Positions 1 to 6,174 of a stretch of 14,380 nt of DNA are shown piece by piece. The DNA is from JAAYXE01 sp964391195. GTDB lineage: Bacteria > Chloroflexota > Anaerolineae > Anaerolineales > UBA4823. The stretch lies in NCBI GenBank assembly GCA_964391195.1, contig CAYMLG010000106.1, positions 1 through 14,380 on the forward strand, written 5' to 3'. The notes below the pieces were generated by a model. That model saw only the letters and a list, made by a program, of their open reading frames with translations. It searched no databases and had not been told where the DNA came from. Every line of letters begins with the position of its first letter. Positions within the stretch are counted from its first letter, which is position 1. Made by a program: the position numbers and the translations under genes.

Positions 1-115
1 AATCCACCGGATCCCAACCCCCAAACCCGCTAAAGCAGGTTCTATGCCGCCCCGCGCTCCATCAACCTGCTTCAGCGGGTTTGGATTATGGAGGCGTCGA
101 TTTCAATCGATGCCT
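1..115. repeat. 115-bp direct repeat, copy 1, with internal inverted repeat
   Basis: This 115-bp stretch recurs at 247-361 with one visible difference (position 11 is A here, C at 257). It contains a 21-bp inverted repeat, 21-41 against 64-84, with one mismatch and a 22-nt spacer. A second, smaller imperfect palindrome lies near the 3' end (about 94-113). The short open frames crossing it differ in every frame and have no ribosome binding site, so I take it as non-coding. The window begins inside or at the edge of this copy, so its left boundary is uncertain. Confidence 0.85.
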
Positions 116-158
116 AGTATCGTCGCGGCCACACATCCCCCGCTGTACCCCAGCGCAT

Positions 159-220
159 GTCATCCAGAACGGCGACGGGCGACACTCCGTGTCGCTGGGC
201 GTCGCCAGGCGAAAGATCTC
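159..220. repeat. degenerate dispersed element (GTCATCC...GATCTC)
   Basis: The element starts with GTCATCC, passes through a GGCGA/GCGTCGCC-rich middle and ends in GATCTC. The stretch 569-621 has the same framework. Elements of this general form are common in intergenic DNA of many bacteria. The two copies here are clearly diverged, so the call rests on their shared ends and composition. Confidence 0.4.
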
Positions 221-246
221 GTTCACCACCACCTCGCCAGTGGATA

Positions 247-361
247 AATCCACCGGCTCCCAACCCCCAAACCCGCTAAAGCAGGTTCTATGCCGCCCCG
301 CGCTCCATCAACCTGCTTCAGCGGGTTTGGATTATGGAGGCGTCGATTTCAATCGATGCCT
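247..361. repeat. 115-bp direct repeat, copy 2
   Basis: This is the second copy of the element at 1-115, at a spacing of 246 bp and almost identical base for base. The inverted-repeat arms fall at 267-287 and 310-330. The 131 bp between the copies are unrelated to the sequence after copy 2. The two copies are therefore discrete elements and not a long tandem array. With two copies, 115-bp units and an internal palindrome, it does not look like a CRISPR array. Confidence 0.85.
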
Positions 362-886
362 CCCCCGCCGCTATCCAACCCCCCCTGAACATCGGGCCGA
401 CTCCCCGCCCGTCTCCGGTGTGGGGTGGAAGGGTGAGGAGAAGGGCGGGAGGGGGGTGGGTGAAGCGCTGTCAACGGATTTTTAGGAGCGGATTGATCGG
501 ATTGGGCCCCAGATGACGATGAGCCGAGATCGTAGACTTTCCCCCTACCCTTAGGCCCCCCAATCCGTGTCATCCGGAGTGGCGAGCTCCGCGTCGCCCA
601 GCGCAGCGACCGAAGGATCTCATTTTTATGACTTGGGTGGTTGGTTGCAGGAAACCCGGGTCTGAGGTGCGGGCGGGTTGGCGGTTAGGCGCGGCGGGCG
701 GGTCTGGTCTGTGGGTTGGGGGGTGTTCCTGGCGGTGGTGCTTTTGGGTTTGGGTTCCCTCGCCTGACTCAATGACCCGCCCCTACGTGTTTTGGGGTAT
801 ATTTGCCGAGACCGTATTGTGCCCGTCATTCGTGGACGGCTTACCCCATTTCGAAATCCGAAATACGCAAATTCGAAATTCCCCTC
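362..886. other. non-coding spacer with G-rich tract
   Basis: I see no convincing gene here. The stretch holds a purine-rich run (about 423-465) and a fragment related to the 'acggattgagcggattg' repeats found later (about 473-500). It also holds a second GTCATCC...GATCTC element (569-621) and a strongly G-rich tract (about 639-760, many GGG and GGGG runs) that could form G-quadruplexes on the + strand. Near the end is one copy of the GACCCGCCCCTAC repeat (769-789), followed by an AT-rich palindromic patch with TTCGAAAT and ATTCGAAAT blocks (850-880). Short open frames exist on both strands but lack ribosome binding sites and recognisable domains. Confidence 0.6.
769..789 (+). repeat. dispersed repeat, TCAATGACCCGCCCCTAC type, copy 1
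   Basis: This 21-bp sequence matches 20 of 21 bases at 5984-6004 on the same strand. The complement of 14198-14221 matches it over the TCAATGACCCGCCCCTAC core and also shares the preceding CCTGA. The core GACCCGCCCCTAC occurs again at 14162-14174. Confidence 0.75.
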
Positions 887-1207
887 CTACCCCGCCGCGC
901 GGTCCTCGATAATTTCGTAATGCTGCGAGCGGGCGTCGAAACGGGAGAGGACCGCTCGGGCGGCGGGCGGGACAACGGCGGCATCGTAATCCTCCCCGGC
1001 GAAGATGCGCACCGCTTCCAGCGAGTCGAAATACATCACGGTCACGAACTCCACTTCCTCGCCAACATTGCGCCGGAATAGCTGAATGCGCCGGAAGCCG
1101 TGGATGTTCCGCCCCTGGATGCCGGCAAAGATCTCCTCCCGCAGCAGTCGCTCGTAAGTGTCGGCGTTCTTGGGCGTGGTCCAACCGTGCCAGATGCGAC
1201 TGATCAT
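887..1207 (-). CDS. antibiotic biosynthesis monooxygenase (ABM)-like small protein
   Basis: This gene encodes a 106-aa protein of the dimeric alpha-beta-barrel type. The opening MISRIWHG, a central FVTVMYFDSLEAVRIFAG block (residues about 54-71) and the closing SQHYEII resemble small ABM-domain proteins. Those proteins align four beta strands and two or three helices and act as dimers. Some members oxidise aromatic substrates without cofactor, but many are uncharacterised, so no substrate can be given. The ATG at 1207 is preceded by a strong AGGAGGG (1214-1220, 6-nt gap). A sigma-70-type promoter lies just upstream at 1242-1270, so the gene is probably monocistronic. It is divergent from the gene starting at 1421. 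No terminator hairpin with a U-run is visible downstream. The family call is fairly confident; an enzymatic role is not established. Confidence 0.8.
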   Translation of the reverse strand: MISRIWHGWTTPKNADTYERLLREEIFAGIQGRNIHGFRRIQLFRRNVGEEVEFVTVMYFDSLEAVRIFAGEDYDAAVVPPAARAVLSRFDARSQHYEIIEDRAAG

Positions 1208-1241
1208 TGTTTACCCTCCTGCTTGACAAGTTTTCCAACTA

Positions 1242-1270
1242 AGTATAAACTGAGAACGTCCATTTCTCAA
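1242..1270 (-). promoter_or_regulatory. sigma-70-type promoter for the ABM-like gene
   Basis: Read on the minus strand, TTGAGA (1265-1270, 5 of 6 to TTGACA) is followed by exactly 17 bp and then TATACT (1242-1247, 5 of 6 to TATAAT). The expected transcript start lies about 25-30 nt ahead of the ATG at 1207, leaving room for the AGGAGGG site. It is the best housekeeping promoter match I found in the window. Confidence 0.7.
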
Positions 1271-1318
1271 TCGAATCAAAGCGGCGCCTGGTTGACTGCC
1301 GGGGTCGAGGTGTTGTGG

Positions 1319-1350
1319 GGGATATTTGCGGGGGAACTCGCAAATATCCC
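1319..1350. repeat. perfect 12-bp inverted repeat upstream of the corrinoid-activator gene
   Basis: GGGATATTTGCG (1319-1330) and CGCAAATATCCC (1339-1350) are exact complements with an 8-nt spacer. There is no following T-run, so it is not a standard terminator. It lies 71 bp ahead of the start at 1421 and could be an operator or an RNA hairpin in the leader. A similar half (TTTTGGGGTATATTTGCC) occurs at about 790-807, so it may also be a fragment of a dispersed repeat. Confidence 0.6.
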
Positions 1351-1420
1351 TTCTGCGTTCCACCTACCGGGCAGAACCTCCAGGCATCATGCAAATAGAA
1401 CCTTTACCCCCGGATCCTGA

Positions 1421-3262
1421 GTGCTGATGACCCACGAACCCACATTTGCAGTCCAATTCCAACCGGTCGGCAAGCGCGTCAGCGTGGCTGCCGGCGCCAC
1501 CCTGCTGGATGCCGCCCGTCTGGCAGGGATCGATCTGACCTCGGCCTGCGGCGGAGAAGGCAACTGCGGCCAATGCCAGGTGGTGGTGCTGTCTGGCGAG
1601 GTCACCCCGCTGACCCCCGACGAGGAGTTCTTTATCTCCGAGAGCGACCGCAGTCGTGGCTACCGCCTGGCCTGCGCTACTTGCGTGCTCAGCGACGTAA
1701 AAATCCACCTGCCTAAAGATTCGCTCATCACCGGGCAGCGCCTGCAGGTGGAGAGCAACCTGCGCGAGGAGCCGCCCGACCCCTCGGTGCACGCTTACCC
1801 GGTGACCCTGGAACCGGCGACGCTCACCGACCCGCGCTCGGATCTCACCCGCCTGATCGATAAGCTGCAGAGCGAGCACGGCCTGAGCGGCCTGGCGGCC
1901 GGCCTGCCGCTGGTTCGCGAGCTTTCGCCTGCCGTGAGGGAGAACGGTTGGGAGGTGAGCGCTTTCGTCCGCAAAGGCGAGATCGTAGCCGTGCGGCCGC
2001 GGGGGGAGCGCCCGCTGGGGCTGGCAGTGGACCTGGGGACGACCAAGATCGCCGGCCTGCTGGTGGACCTGGAGACGGGCGAGAACCTGGCCTCCGCGGG
2101 GACGCCCAACCCGCAGATCAGCTACGGCGAGGATGTGATCAGCCGCTTGAACTATGCCGCCCGCCGCCCGGATGGGGGGCAGTTGCTGGCGGAGAAGGTC
2201 TGCCAAGCCCTGGACGATTTGCTGGGCGAGCTGCTAGAGAAGGCCGGGGCGAGCCGGGGACAAGTGGCCGAGGCCTGCATTGCCGGCAACACGGCCATGA
2301 CTCACCTGCTGCTGCAGCTTCCGGTGCGGCAGCTTGCGACGGCCCCCTACGTCGCCGCAGCGGCCGAGGCGATGGACGTGCCCGCGGCCAGTTTGGGCTT
2401 AAGCATGGCCCCCGGGGCGGTGGCTCACATCCCGCCCACGATCGGCGGCTTCGTCGGCTCGGATCATGTGGCCATGGTCCTGGCGACTGACCTGGACCGG
2501 AGTGATAAGGTGGTCTTGGGGATCGACATCGGCACCAACACCGAGATCAGCCTGCGCCTCCCGGGGCAGGAGCGGCTGACTGCGGTCTCCTGCGCCTCTG
2601 GCCCGGCCTTCGAGGGCGCCCATATCCGCGACGGGATGCGCGCCGCCTCCGGGGCGATCGAGAAGGTGCGCCTGACCGCGGATGGGCTGCAGCTAACCAC
2701 CATCGACAATGAGCCGCCGGTCGGGTTGTGCGGCTCGGGCATCCTGGACACGATCGCGGAGCTGCACCGGGGCGGCTGGCTGGACAGGCGCGGCCGGCTG
2801 CAGAAGGAGCGCCGGGGGGTGCGCGACGGCGATTACGGGCCCGAGTTCGTCCTCGTCCCGGCGGCGAAGAGCGGCAGCGGGCGGGATATCCTCATCACGC
2901 AGCACGATGTCAACGAGATCCTGCTGGCCAAAGGGGCGATCCACGCCGGATTGATGATCTTGTTGGAGGCAACCGGGACGCCCCCGGAAGCGGTGCAGGA
3001 GGTGATCGTGGCCGGGGCGTTCGGTTCGTTCTTGAATATCCACAGCGCCATAGCCGCCGGGCTGTTCCCGCATTTGCCGCAGGCGCAGTACCGCCAGGTG
3101 GGGAACGCTGCGGCGTTGGGTGCGAAGTGGATTCTGATCTCGCAGACGGCGCGGGAGCGGGCGGTGGAGATCGCCCGGCGCACGCAGTATCTGGAGCTGA
3201 CCACGTATCCGCAGTTCAGCCGGCGGTTCGCGCTGGGGATGATGTTCCCCGATGGCCGCTGA
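1421..3262 (+). CDS. 2Fe-2S ferredoxin/ASKHA ATPase, RACo-like corrinoid-protein activator (DUF4445)
   Basis: This 613-aa protein has the architecture of reductive activators of corrinoid proteins (RACo family). These use ATP and a low-potential electron to return an inactivated Co(II) corrinoid to Co(I) in methyl-transfer pathways. An N-terminal ferredoxin domain carries C43, C49, C52 and C85 in the plant-type 2Fe-2S spacing. A linker follows, then an ASKHA-fold ATPase core with DLGTTK (204-209), a central GNTAMTHLLL block and a second phosphate motif GIDIGTNTE (from residue 367). Further on are the SGPAFEGAHI, GLCGSG and VAGAFGS segments typical of DUF4445. Length is normal for the family. 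Translation can start at GTG 1421 or ATG 1427; neither has a strong ribosome binding site. The MFS gene begins 23 bp after the stop, suggesting one operon. No corrinoid protein or methyltransferase gene lies in the window, so its partner is unknown. Confidence 0.88.
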   Translation: MLMTHEPTFAVQFQPVGKRVSVAAGATLLDAARLAGIDLTSACGGEGNCGQCQVVVLSGEVTPLTPDEEFFISESDRSRGYRLACATCVLSDVKIHLPKDSLITGQRLQVESNLREEPPDPSVHAYPVTLEPATLTDPRSDLTRLIDKLQSEHGLSGLAAGLPLVRELSPAVRENGWEVSAFVRKGEIVAVRPRGERPLGLAVDLGTTKIAGLLVDLETGENLASAGTPNPQISYGEDVISRLNYAARRPDGGQLLAEKVCQALDDLLGELLEKAGASRGQVAEACIAGNTAMTHLLLQLPVRQLATAPYVAAAAEAMDVPAASLGLSMAPGAVAHIPPTIGGFVGSDHVAMVLATDLDRSDKVVLGIDIGTNTEISLRLPGQERLTAVSCASGPAFEGAHIRDGMRAASGAIEKVRLTADGLQLTTIDNEPPVGLCGSGILDTIAELHRGGWLDRRGRLQKERRGVRDGDYGPEFVLVPAAKSGSGRDILITQHDVNEILLAKGAIHAGLMILLEATGTPPEAVQEVIVAGAFGSFLNIHSAIAAGLFPHLPQAQYRQVGNAAALGAKWILISQTARERAVEIARRTQYLELTTYPQFSRRFALGMMFPDGR

Positions 3263-3285
3263 TTGGGTGTCGATTGGATAAGAAG

Positions 3286-4485
3286 ATGGACAAAGACGCT
3301 TCTCTGCTAGCCCGTTCGACCGTTGTGCCTTACGCCTGGGTGATCCTGCTGGTGGTTTACCTGGCGAGTGTGGCCGCGCCGCTCAACCAGTTCAAAGTGC
3401 CGCCGATCATGCCGGTGCTGATGGATGCGTTCCAGATCAACCTGGCTCAAGCCGGGGCGATGATGTCAGTGTTCGCCCTCACCGGGCTGGTCCTGGCGCT
3501 TCCCACGGGGCTGATCTTGCAGCGGCTTGGCCCGCGGCTCACCGGGTTGATCGCCCTGGGTTTTCTCGTGGCGGGGGCGGCGATAGGGGCGCTGGCGAGC
3601 GATTTCGTCCTGCTGCTCGCCGGGCGGGTGATGGAGGGGGCCGGGGTGGGGCTGATCGGCGTGACAGCCCCGGCGACGATCGCCATGTGGTTCCCACCCG
3701 AGAAACAGGGCGCTCCCATGGGCATTTGGGCTACCTGGGTGCCGGTGGGCACGGTGGCCATGTACCTGTTGGGGCCGGCGCTGACCACCACCCGGGGCTG
3801 GCAGACGGTGTGGTGGGTGGGGGCGGCGTTTGCCCTGGCGACGATGCTGCTCTATGGCTGGTTCGTGCGCCGCCCGCAGGCCTTGTCTCAGGATGAGCCC
3901 GCCGGGCGCCAGGCGCTGCCCCTGCGGCGCATCCTCGCCAACCGCGATATCTGGCTGCTGTCGGCGCAGTTCGCTTTCTTCAACCTGGCCCTGGTGGCGT
4001 TCGGTACTTACTTCCCGACTTTCCTGAGCGAGATACGCGGCTTCCCGCTGGGGCAGGCGGCGCTGGTCGCCAGCATCGGGACGATGGTCACGCTGCTCTC
4101 CGCGCCGCTGGCGGGGTGGGTTTCCGACCGGTTGGGTTCACGGCGCCTGGTGTTCACCCTGCCCTACCTGGCGGTGACGGTCTTCCTGCTGTTGGGGTTC
4201 CACGTGGAAGCAAAGTGGATCGGGGTGATGATGTTCGCAATGGGGGTGTTCAGCGGGGCGATCCCCACCGCCACGTTTGCCGCCGCGCCGGAAGTGATGC
4301 GCAACCCGCTGTGGGCCGGGTGGGGGCTGGCGGTGATCCTATTCGGGCAGAACCTGGGGCAGCTTTTGGGCCCGCTTTTCTTCGGCCAGGCGGTGGATGC
4401 GCTGGGTTGGACCGCGGCGAGTTGGCTGCTGGCGCCGATGTGCGCTCTGGGCCTGTTATGCGGGTGGCTGGTGAAAGTGAGGTAG
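3286..4485 (+). CDS. MFS transporter, 12 transmembrane segments, substrate unknown
   Basis: This is a 399-aa integral membrane protein of the major facilitator superfamily. About twelve hydrophobic segments are visible, in two halves of six. The loop after the second segment of each half carries a basic motif-A-like sequence: LQRLGPRLTG in the first half and GWVSDRLGSRRL in the second, the latter close to the G-x-x-x-D-R-x-G-R-R consensus. The middle loop is cytoplasmic and charged (RRPQALSQDEPAGR). The style resembles organic-anion or nitrate/cyanate-type transporters, but the substrate cannot be read from sequence. I chose ATG 3286 because the first transmembrane helix starts about 18 residues later. 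The frame stays open far upstream only because it overlaps the GC-rich preceding gene. The ribosome binding site is weak (GGATAAG). The 23-bp gap to the upstream activator gene suggests co-transcription, and possibly uptake of a methylated substrate; that link is inference. Confidence 0.88.
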   Translation: MDKDASLLARSTVVPYAWVILLVVYLASVAAPLNQFKVPPIMPVLMDAFQINLAQAGAMMSVFALTGLVLALPTGLILQRLGPRLTGLIALGFLVAGAAIGALASDFVLLLAGRVMEGAGVGLIGVTAPATIAMWFPPEKQGAPMGIWATWVPVGTVAMYLLGPALTTTRGWQTVWWVGAAFALATMLLYGWFVRRPQALSQDEPAGRQALPLRRILANRDIWLLSAQFAFFNLALVAFGTYFPTFLSEIRGFPLGQAALVASIGTMVTLLSAPLAGWVSDRLGSRRLVFTLPYLAVTVFLLLGFHVEAKWIGVMMFAMGVFSGAIPTATFAAAPEVMRNPLWAGWGLAVILFGQNLGQLLGPLFFGQAVDALGWTAASWLLAPMCALGLLCGWLVKVR

Positions 4486-4495
4486 TGAACCCAGA

Positions 4496-5383
4496 TTAAT
4501 AGTCGGGGGTGAGGGCAGCGCCTTGCAGGTCGGTGACGGTGTAGCCCTGCTCATCCACGGTGAGCACCAGGGTGCCATGTTGATCCGTGCCCAGGATTTG
4601 TACGCCGGCGGCCTGCAGGTTGGCGATGGTCTCGGGTTCGGGGAAGCCCAGGTCGTTGTTCACCCCGGCCGAGTAGAGGGCCAGTTCGGGGCTGACGGCG
4701 GCGAGGAAGGCGGGCGAGGTAGAGGTCGTGGCCCCGTGATGCCCCAATTTGAGGATGTCGGCGTCCAGATCCAGGCCGGAAGCGATCATGTGCTCCTCGG
4801 CCTCCACCTCCGCATCACCCACGAACAGGATGCGGGTCCCCTCATAGCTGAGTGACAGCACGACGGATTCGTTATTCACCTTGTCGAAACGCAGCTCGCT
4901 GGCTGCCAGGGGATGGAGCACGTCAAAGCGCAGGCTGCCCAGCGAGATCCGGTCGCCGCGCTTGACGACGCGTATCTTGCCGCCGGTGGCCTCGATGGCG
5001 GCCATCATTGGTTCCACGTTCGGGTTCGTGCTCTTCCGTCCGTTGGTGATGATCTCGGTAGCGGGGATGGCGCTCAGGATGCGGCCCATATCGCCGATAT
5101 GGTCGCCGTGCCAGTGGGTGGCTACCACCATATCCAGGCGCTCGATGCCCAGAGACTGCAGGTACTCCAGAGCCCCGGCGTTCGGGTTGCCGCTGTCGAT
5201 GAGCATGGTGCGGCCTTCGGGAGAGATAATAAGGATACTGTCGCCCTGGCCGACGTAGATCATGTGGACTTGCAGGCTGCCGTTGGCGAGGTGCGCGGAT
5301 GGGGGGGAGCCTGCCAGAGTGGCGCAGCCCGATAGCAGCAGGACGAGGAGGACACCGAGTAAGAGTGTTTGTACCTTGCGCAT
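4496..5383 (-). CDS. lipoprotein with ComEC/Rec2-like metallo-beta-lactamase domain
   Basis: The gene encodes 295 aa. Residues 1-20 form a lipoprotein signal: MRK, a leucine-rich core and a lipobox LSGC with C20 as the lipidated cysteine. The mature protein should therefore be anchored outside the cytoplasmic membrane. The rest is a metallo-beta-lactamase fold of the ComEC C-terminal type: VGQGDS (44-49), IDSG (62-65), H90-x-H92-x-D94-H95, D190 in FVGDAE and H215-H216 in LGHHGAT. The usual late GHP histidine of this group is replaced by phenylalanine (GFP, F247), which may alter the second metal site. The start is fixed by the signal peptide and by AGAGGG (5390-5395); upstream in-frame ATGs would destroy the signal. 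There is no ComEC membrane channel domain. Related secreted proteins may be nucleases or phosphodiesterases; the substrate is unknown. It is convergent with the MFS gene, with only 10 bp between the stops. Confidence 0.87.
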   Translation of the reverse strand: MRKVQTLLLGVLLVLLLSGCATLAGSPPSAHLANGSLQVHMIYVGQGDSILIISPEGRTMLIDSGNPNAGALEYLQSLGIERLDMVVATHWHGDHIGDMGRILSAIPATEIITNGRKSTNPNVEPMMAAIEATGGKIRVVKRGDRISLGSLRFDVLHPLAASELRFDKVNNESVVLSLSYEGTRILFVGDAEVEAEEHMIASGLDLDADILKLGHHGATTSTSPAFLAAVSPELALYSAGVNNDLGFPEPETIANLQAAGVQILGTDQHGTLVLTVDEQGYTVTDLQGAALTPDY

Positions 5384-5662
5384 GTTGAACCCTCTGCATG
5401 GATTAATAAACGCACAACGGGTCAAGTCTACCATGCAAAAGCGAAAGTCGAAAAGTGAAAGGCGAAAAAGTAACCCGGCCATCGAATCCTGGCCTGCGCG
5501 CCCTGGAGGGGAAGCCGTCCACGAATGGCATGCAAAGAGCGCATGCTCACACGAATACACGAATAAAGGGAGGCAGGGTTAGCCGGGCACGTCCCGGCAG
5601 TTTCAGTACGGCCCGCGTGAACCCGGTGGGGACGGCGGTTGAAACCGCATCAACGGAATGCA

Positions 5663-5686
5663 CGAAGTCCACCTGCGTGGACTTCG
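5663..5686. repeat. perfect 10-bp stem hairpin element
   Basis: CGAAGTCCAC (5663-5672) and GTGGACTTCG (5677-5686) are exact complements around a 4-nt loop. A smaller palindrome, GCGGTT-GA-AACCGC, sits 14 bp to the left at 5635-5648. There is no adjacent T-run and no nearby gene end, so I read it as a dispersed palindromic element, not a terminator. Confidence 0.75.
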
Positions 5687-5983
5687 ACCACCAGCCTGGC
5701 AACCCGCCCTGCACATGACCAACCCGCCCGCGCGATTGTAGGGGCCCGGCGGTAGCGCTTTGCTGCCGGTGGGTGCATGTCAGGACTCGGGTGACCGCCA
5801 ACCGTGGTCCAATCCGTTCAATACGCTCCTCGAATCCGGTGACAGCAATCCGTTATCAACACCGCCGTGCCCGTACATACGCGGCGGACCGCGCTGGGCG
5901 GTGGATGCGGGCGGTTCTGGTTGGTCCTTCAGGAGGGGTAGGCCCTCCAGGCGTCGTTTACGGCCAGGCCCCCGCCGCCAGAA

Positions 5984-6004
5984 TCAATGAACCGCCCCTA
6001 CGTG
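5984..6004 (+). repeat. dispersed repeat, TCAATGACCCGCCCCTAC type, copy 2
   Basis: It differs from the copy at 769-789 by a single base (A for C at the eighth position). As in that copy, it sits in a spacer ahead of AT-richer DNA. Confidence 0.75.
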
Positions 6005-6174
6005 AATAGGGGATGGGACCGCCGGGCACAGGCACGGGCCACCAAAGTACGGTTGCAACTCACCCCCAGGGAGCGCGGCGGACGGCTCATTTATGTGCTA
6101 CACTTGCTTCCAGAAGATGGTGAACGGGGGAGTAGATCAGGGCAGGACGACCCATCCTGCCGGCGAGTATCCAC

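Larger units (their letters stand above)
5384..6174. other. long non-coding spacer rich in short inverted repeats
   Basis: I find no credible gene in this 790-bp stretch. It contains several hairpin elements: GCCGGG/CCCGGC (5582-5598), GCGGTT-GA-AACCGC (5635-5648), a 10-bp perfect stem at 5663-5686 (listed separately) and GGAGGG/CCCTCC (5932-5948). The segment 5512-5527 is the exact complement of 827-842. GCAATCCGTTATCAA (about 5846-5860) belongs to the 'caacggatt' family seen at 8907-9095. A ACCAAAGTACGGT block (about 6041-6053) recurs at 8962-8974 and 9055-9067. The mix of small elements resembles repeat-rich spacers of Chloroflexota-type genomes. An extended -10-like TGCTACACT (6096-6104) could serve the sigma gene, but no -35 is visible. 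Confidence 0.6.

Noticed and set aside
1..361. CRISPR-like array
   Set aside because: Only two repeats of 115 bp with a 131-bp gap, a large internal palindrome and no cas genes.
81..573. Several open frames of 60-134 codons across 44-573
   Set aside because: They run through the 115-bp repeat in different frames, share no domain and lack binding sites.
1364..2206. 280-codon open frame on the minus strand across the corrinoid-activator gene
   Set aside because: It is antisense to a gene with clear conserved motifs. The protein is low-complexity in A, G, R, Q and H with no domain. Long antisense frames are expected at this GC content.
3269..3274. Second ECF42 promoter ahead of the MFS gene
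   Set aside because: TGTCGA is present, but no CGA lies 16-17 bp downstream, so it is likely a chance match.
2728..3285. N-terminal extension of the MFS frame by 186 codons
   Set aside because: The frame stays open through the preceding gene only because stops are rare in GC-rich DNA. The translated extension is A/R/G/P-rich, and the transporter's first helix fits a start at 3286.
5384..5560. Longer N-terminus for the MBL lipoprotein
   Set aside because: The extra 59 residues have no homology-like features and would place the lipoprotein signal inside the protein. AGAGGG precedes the start at 5383.
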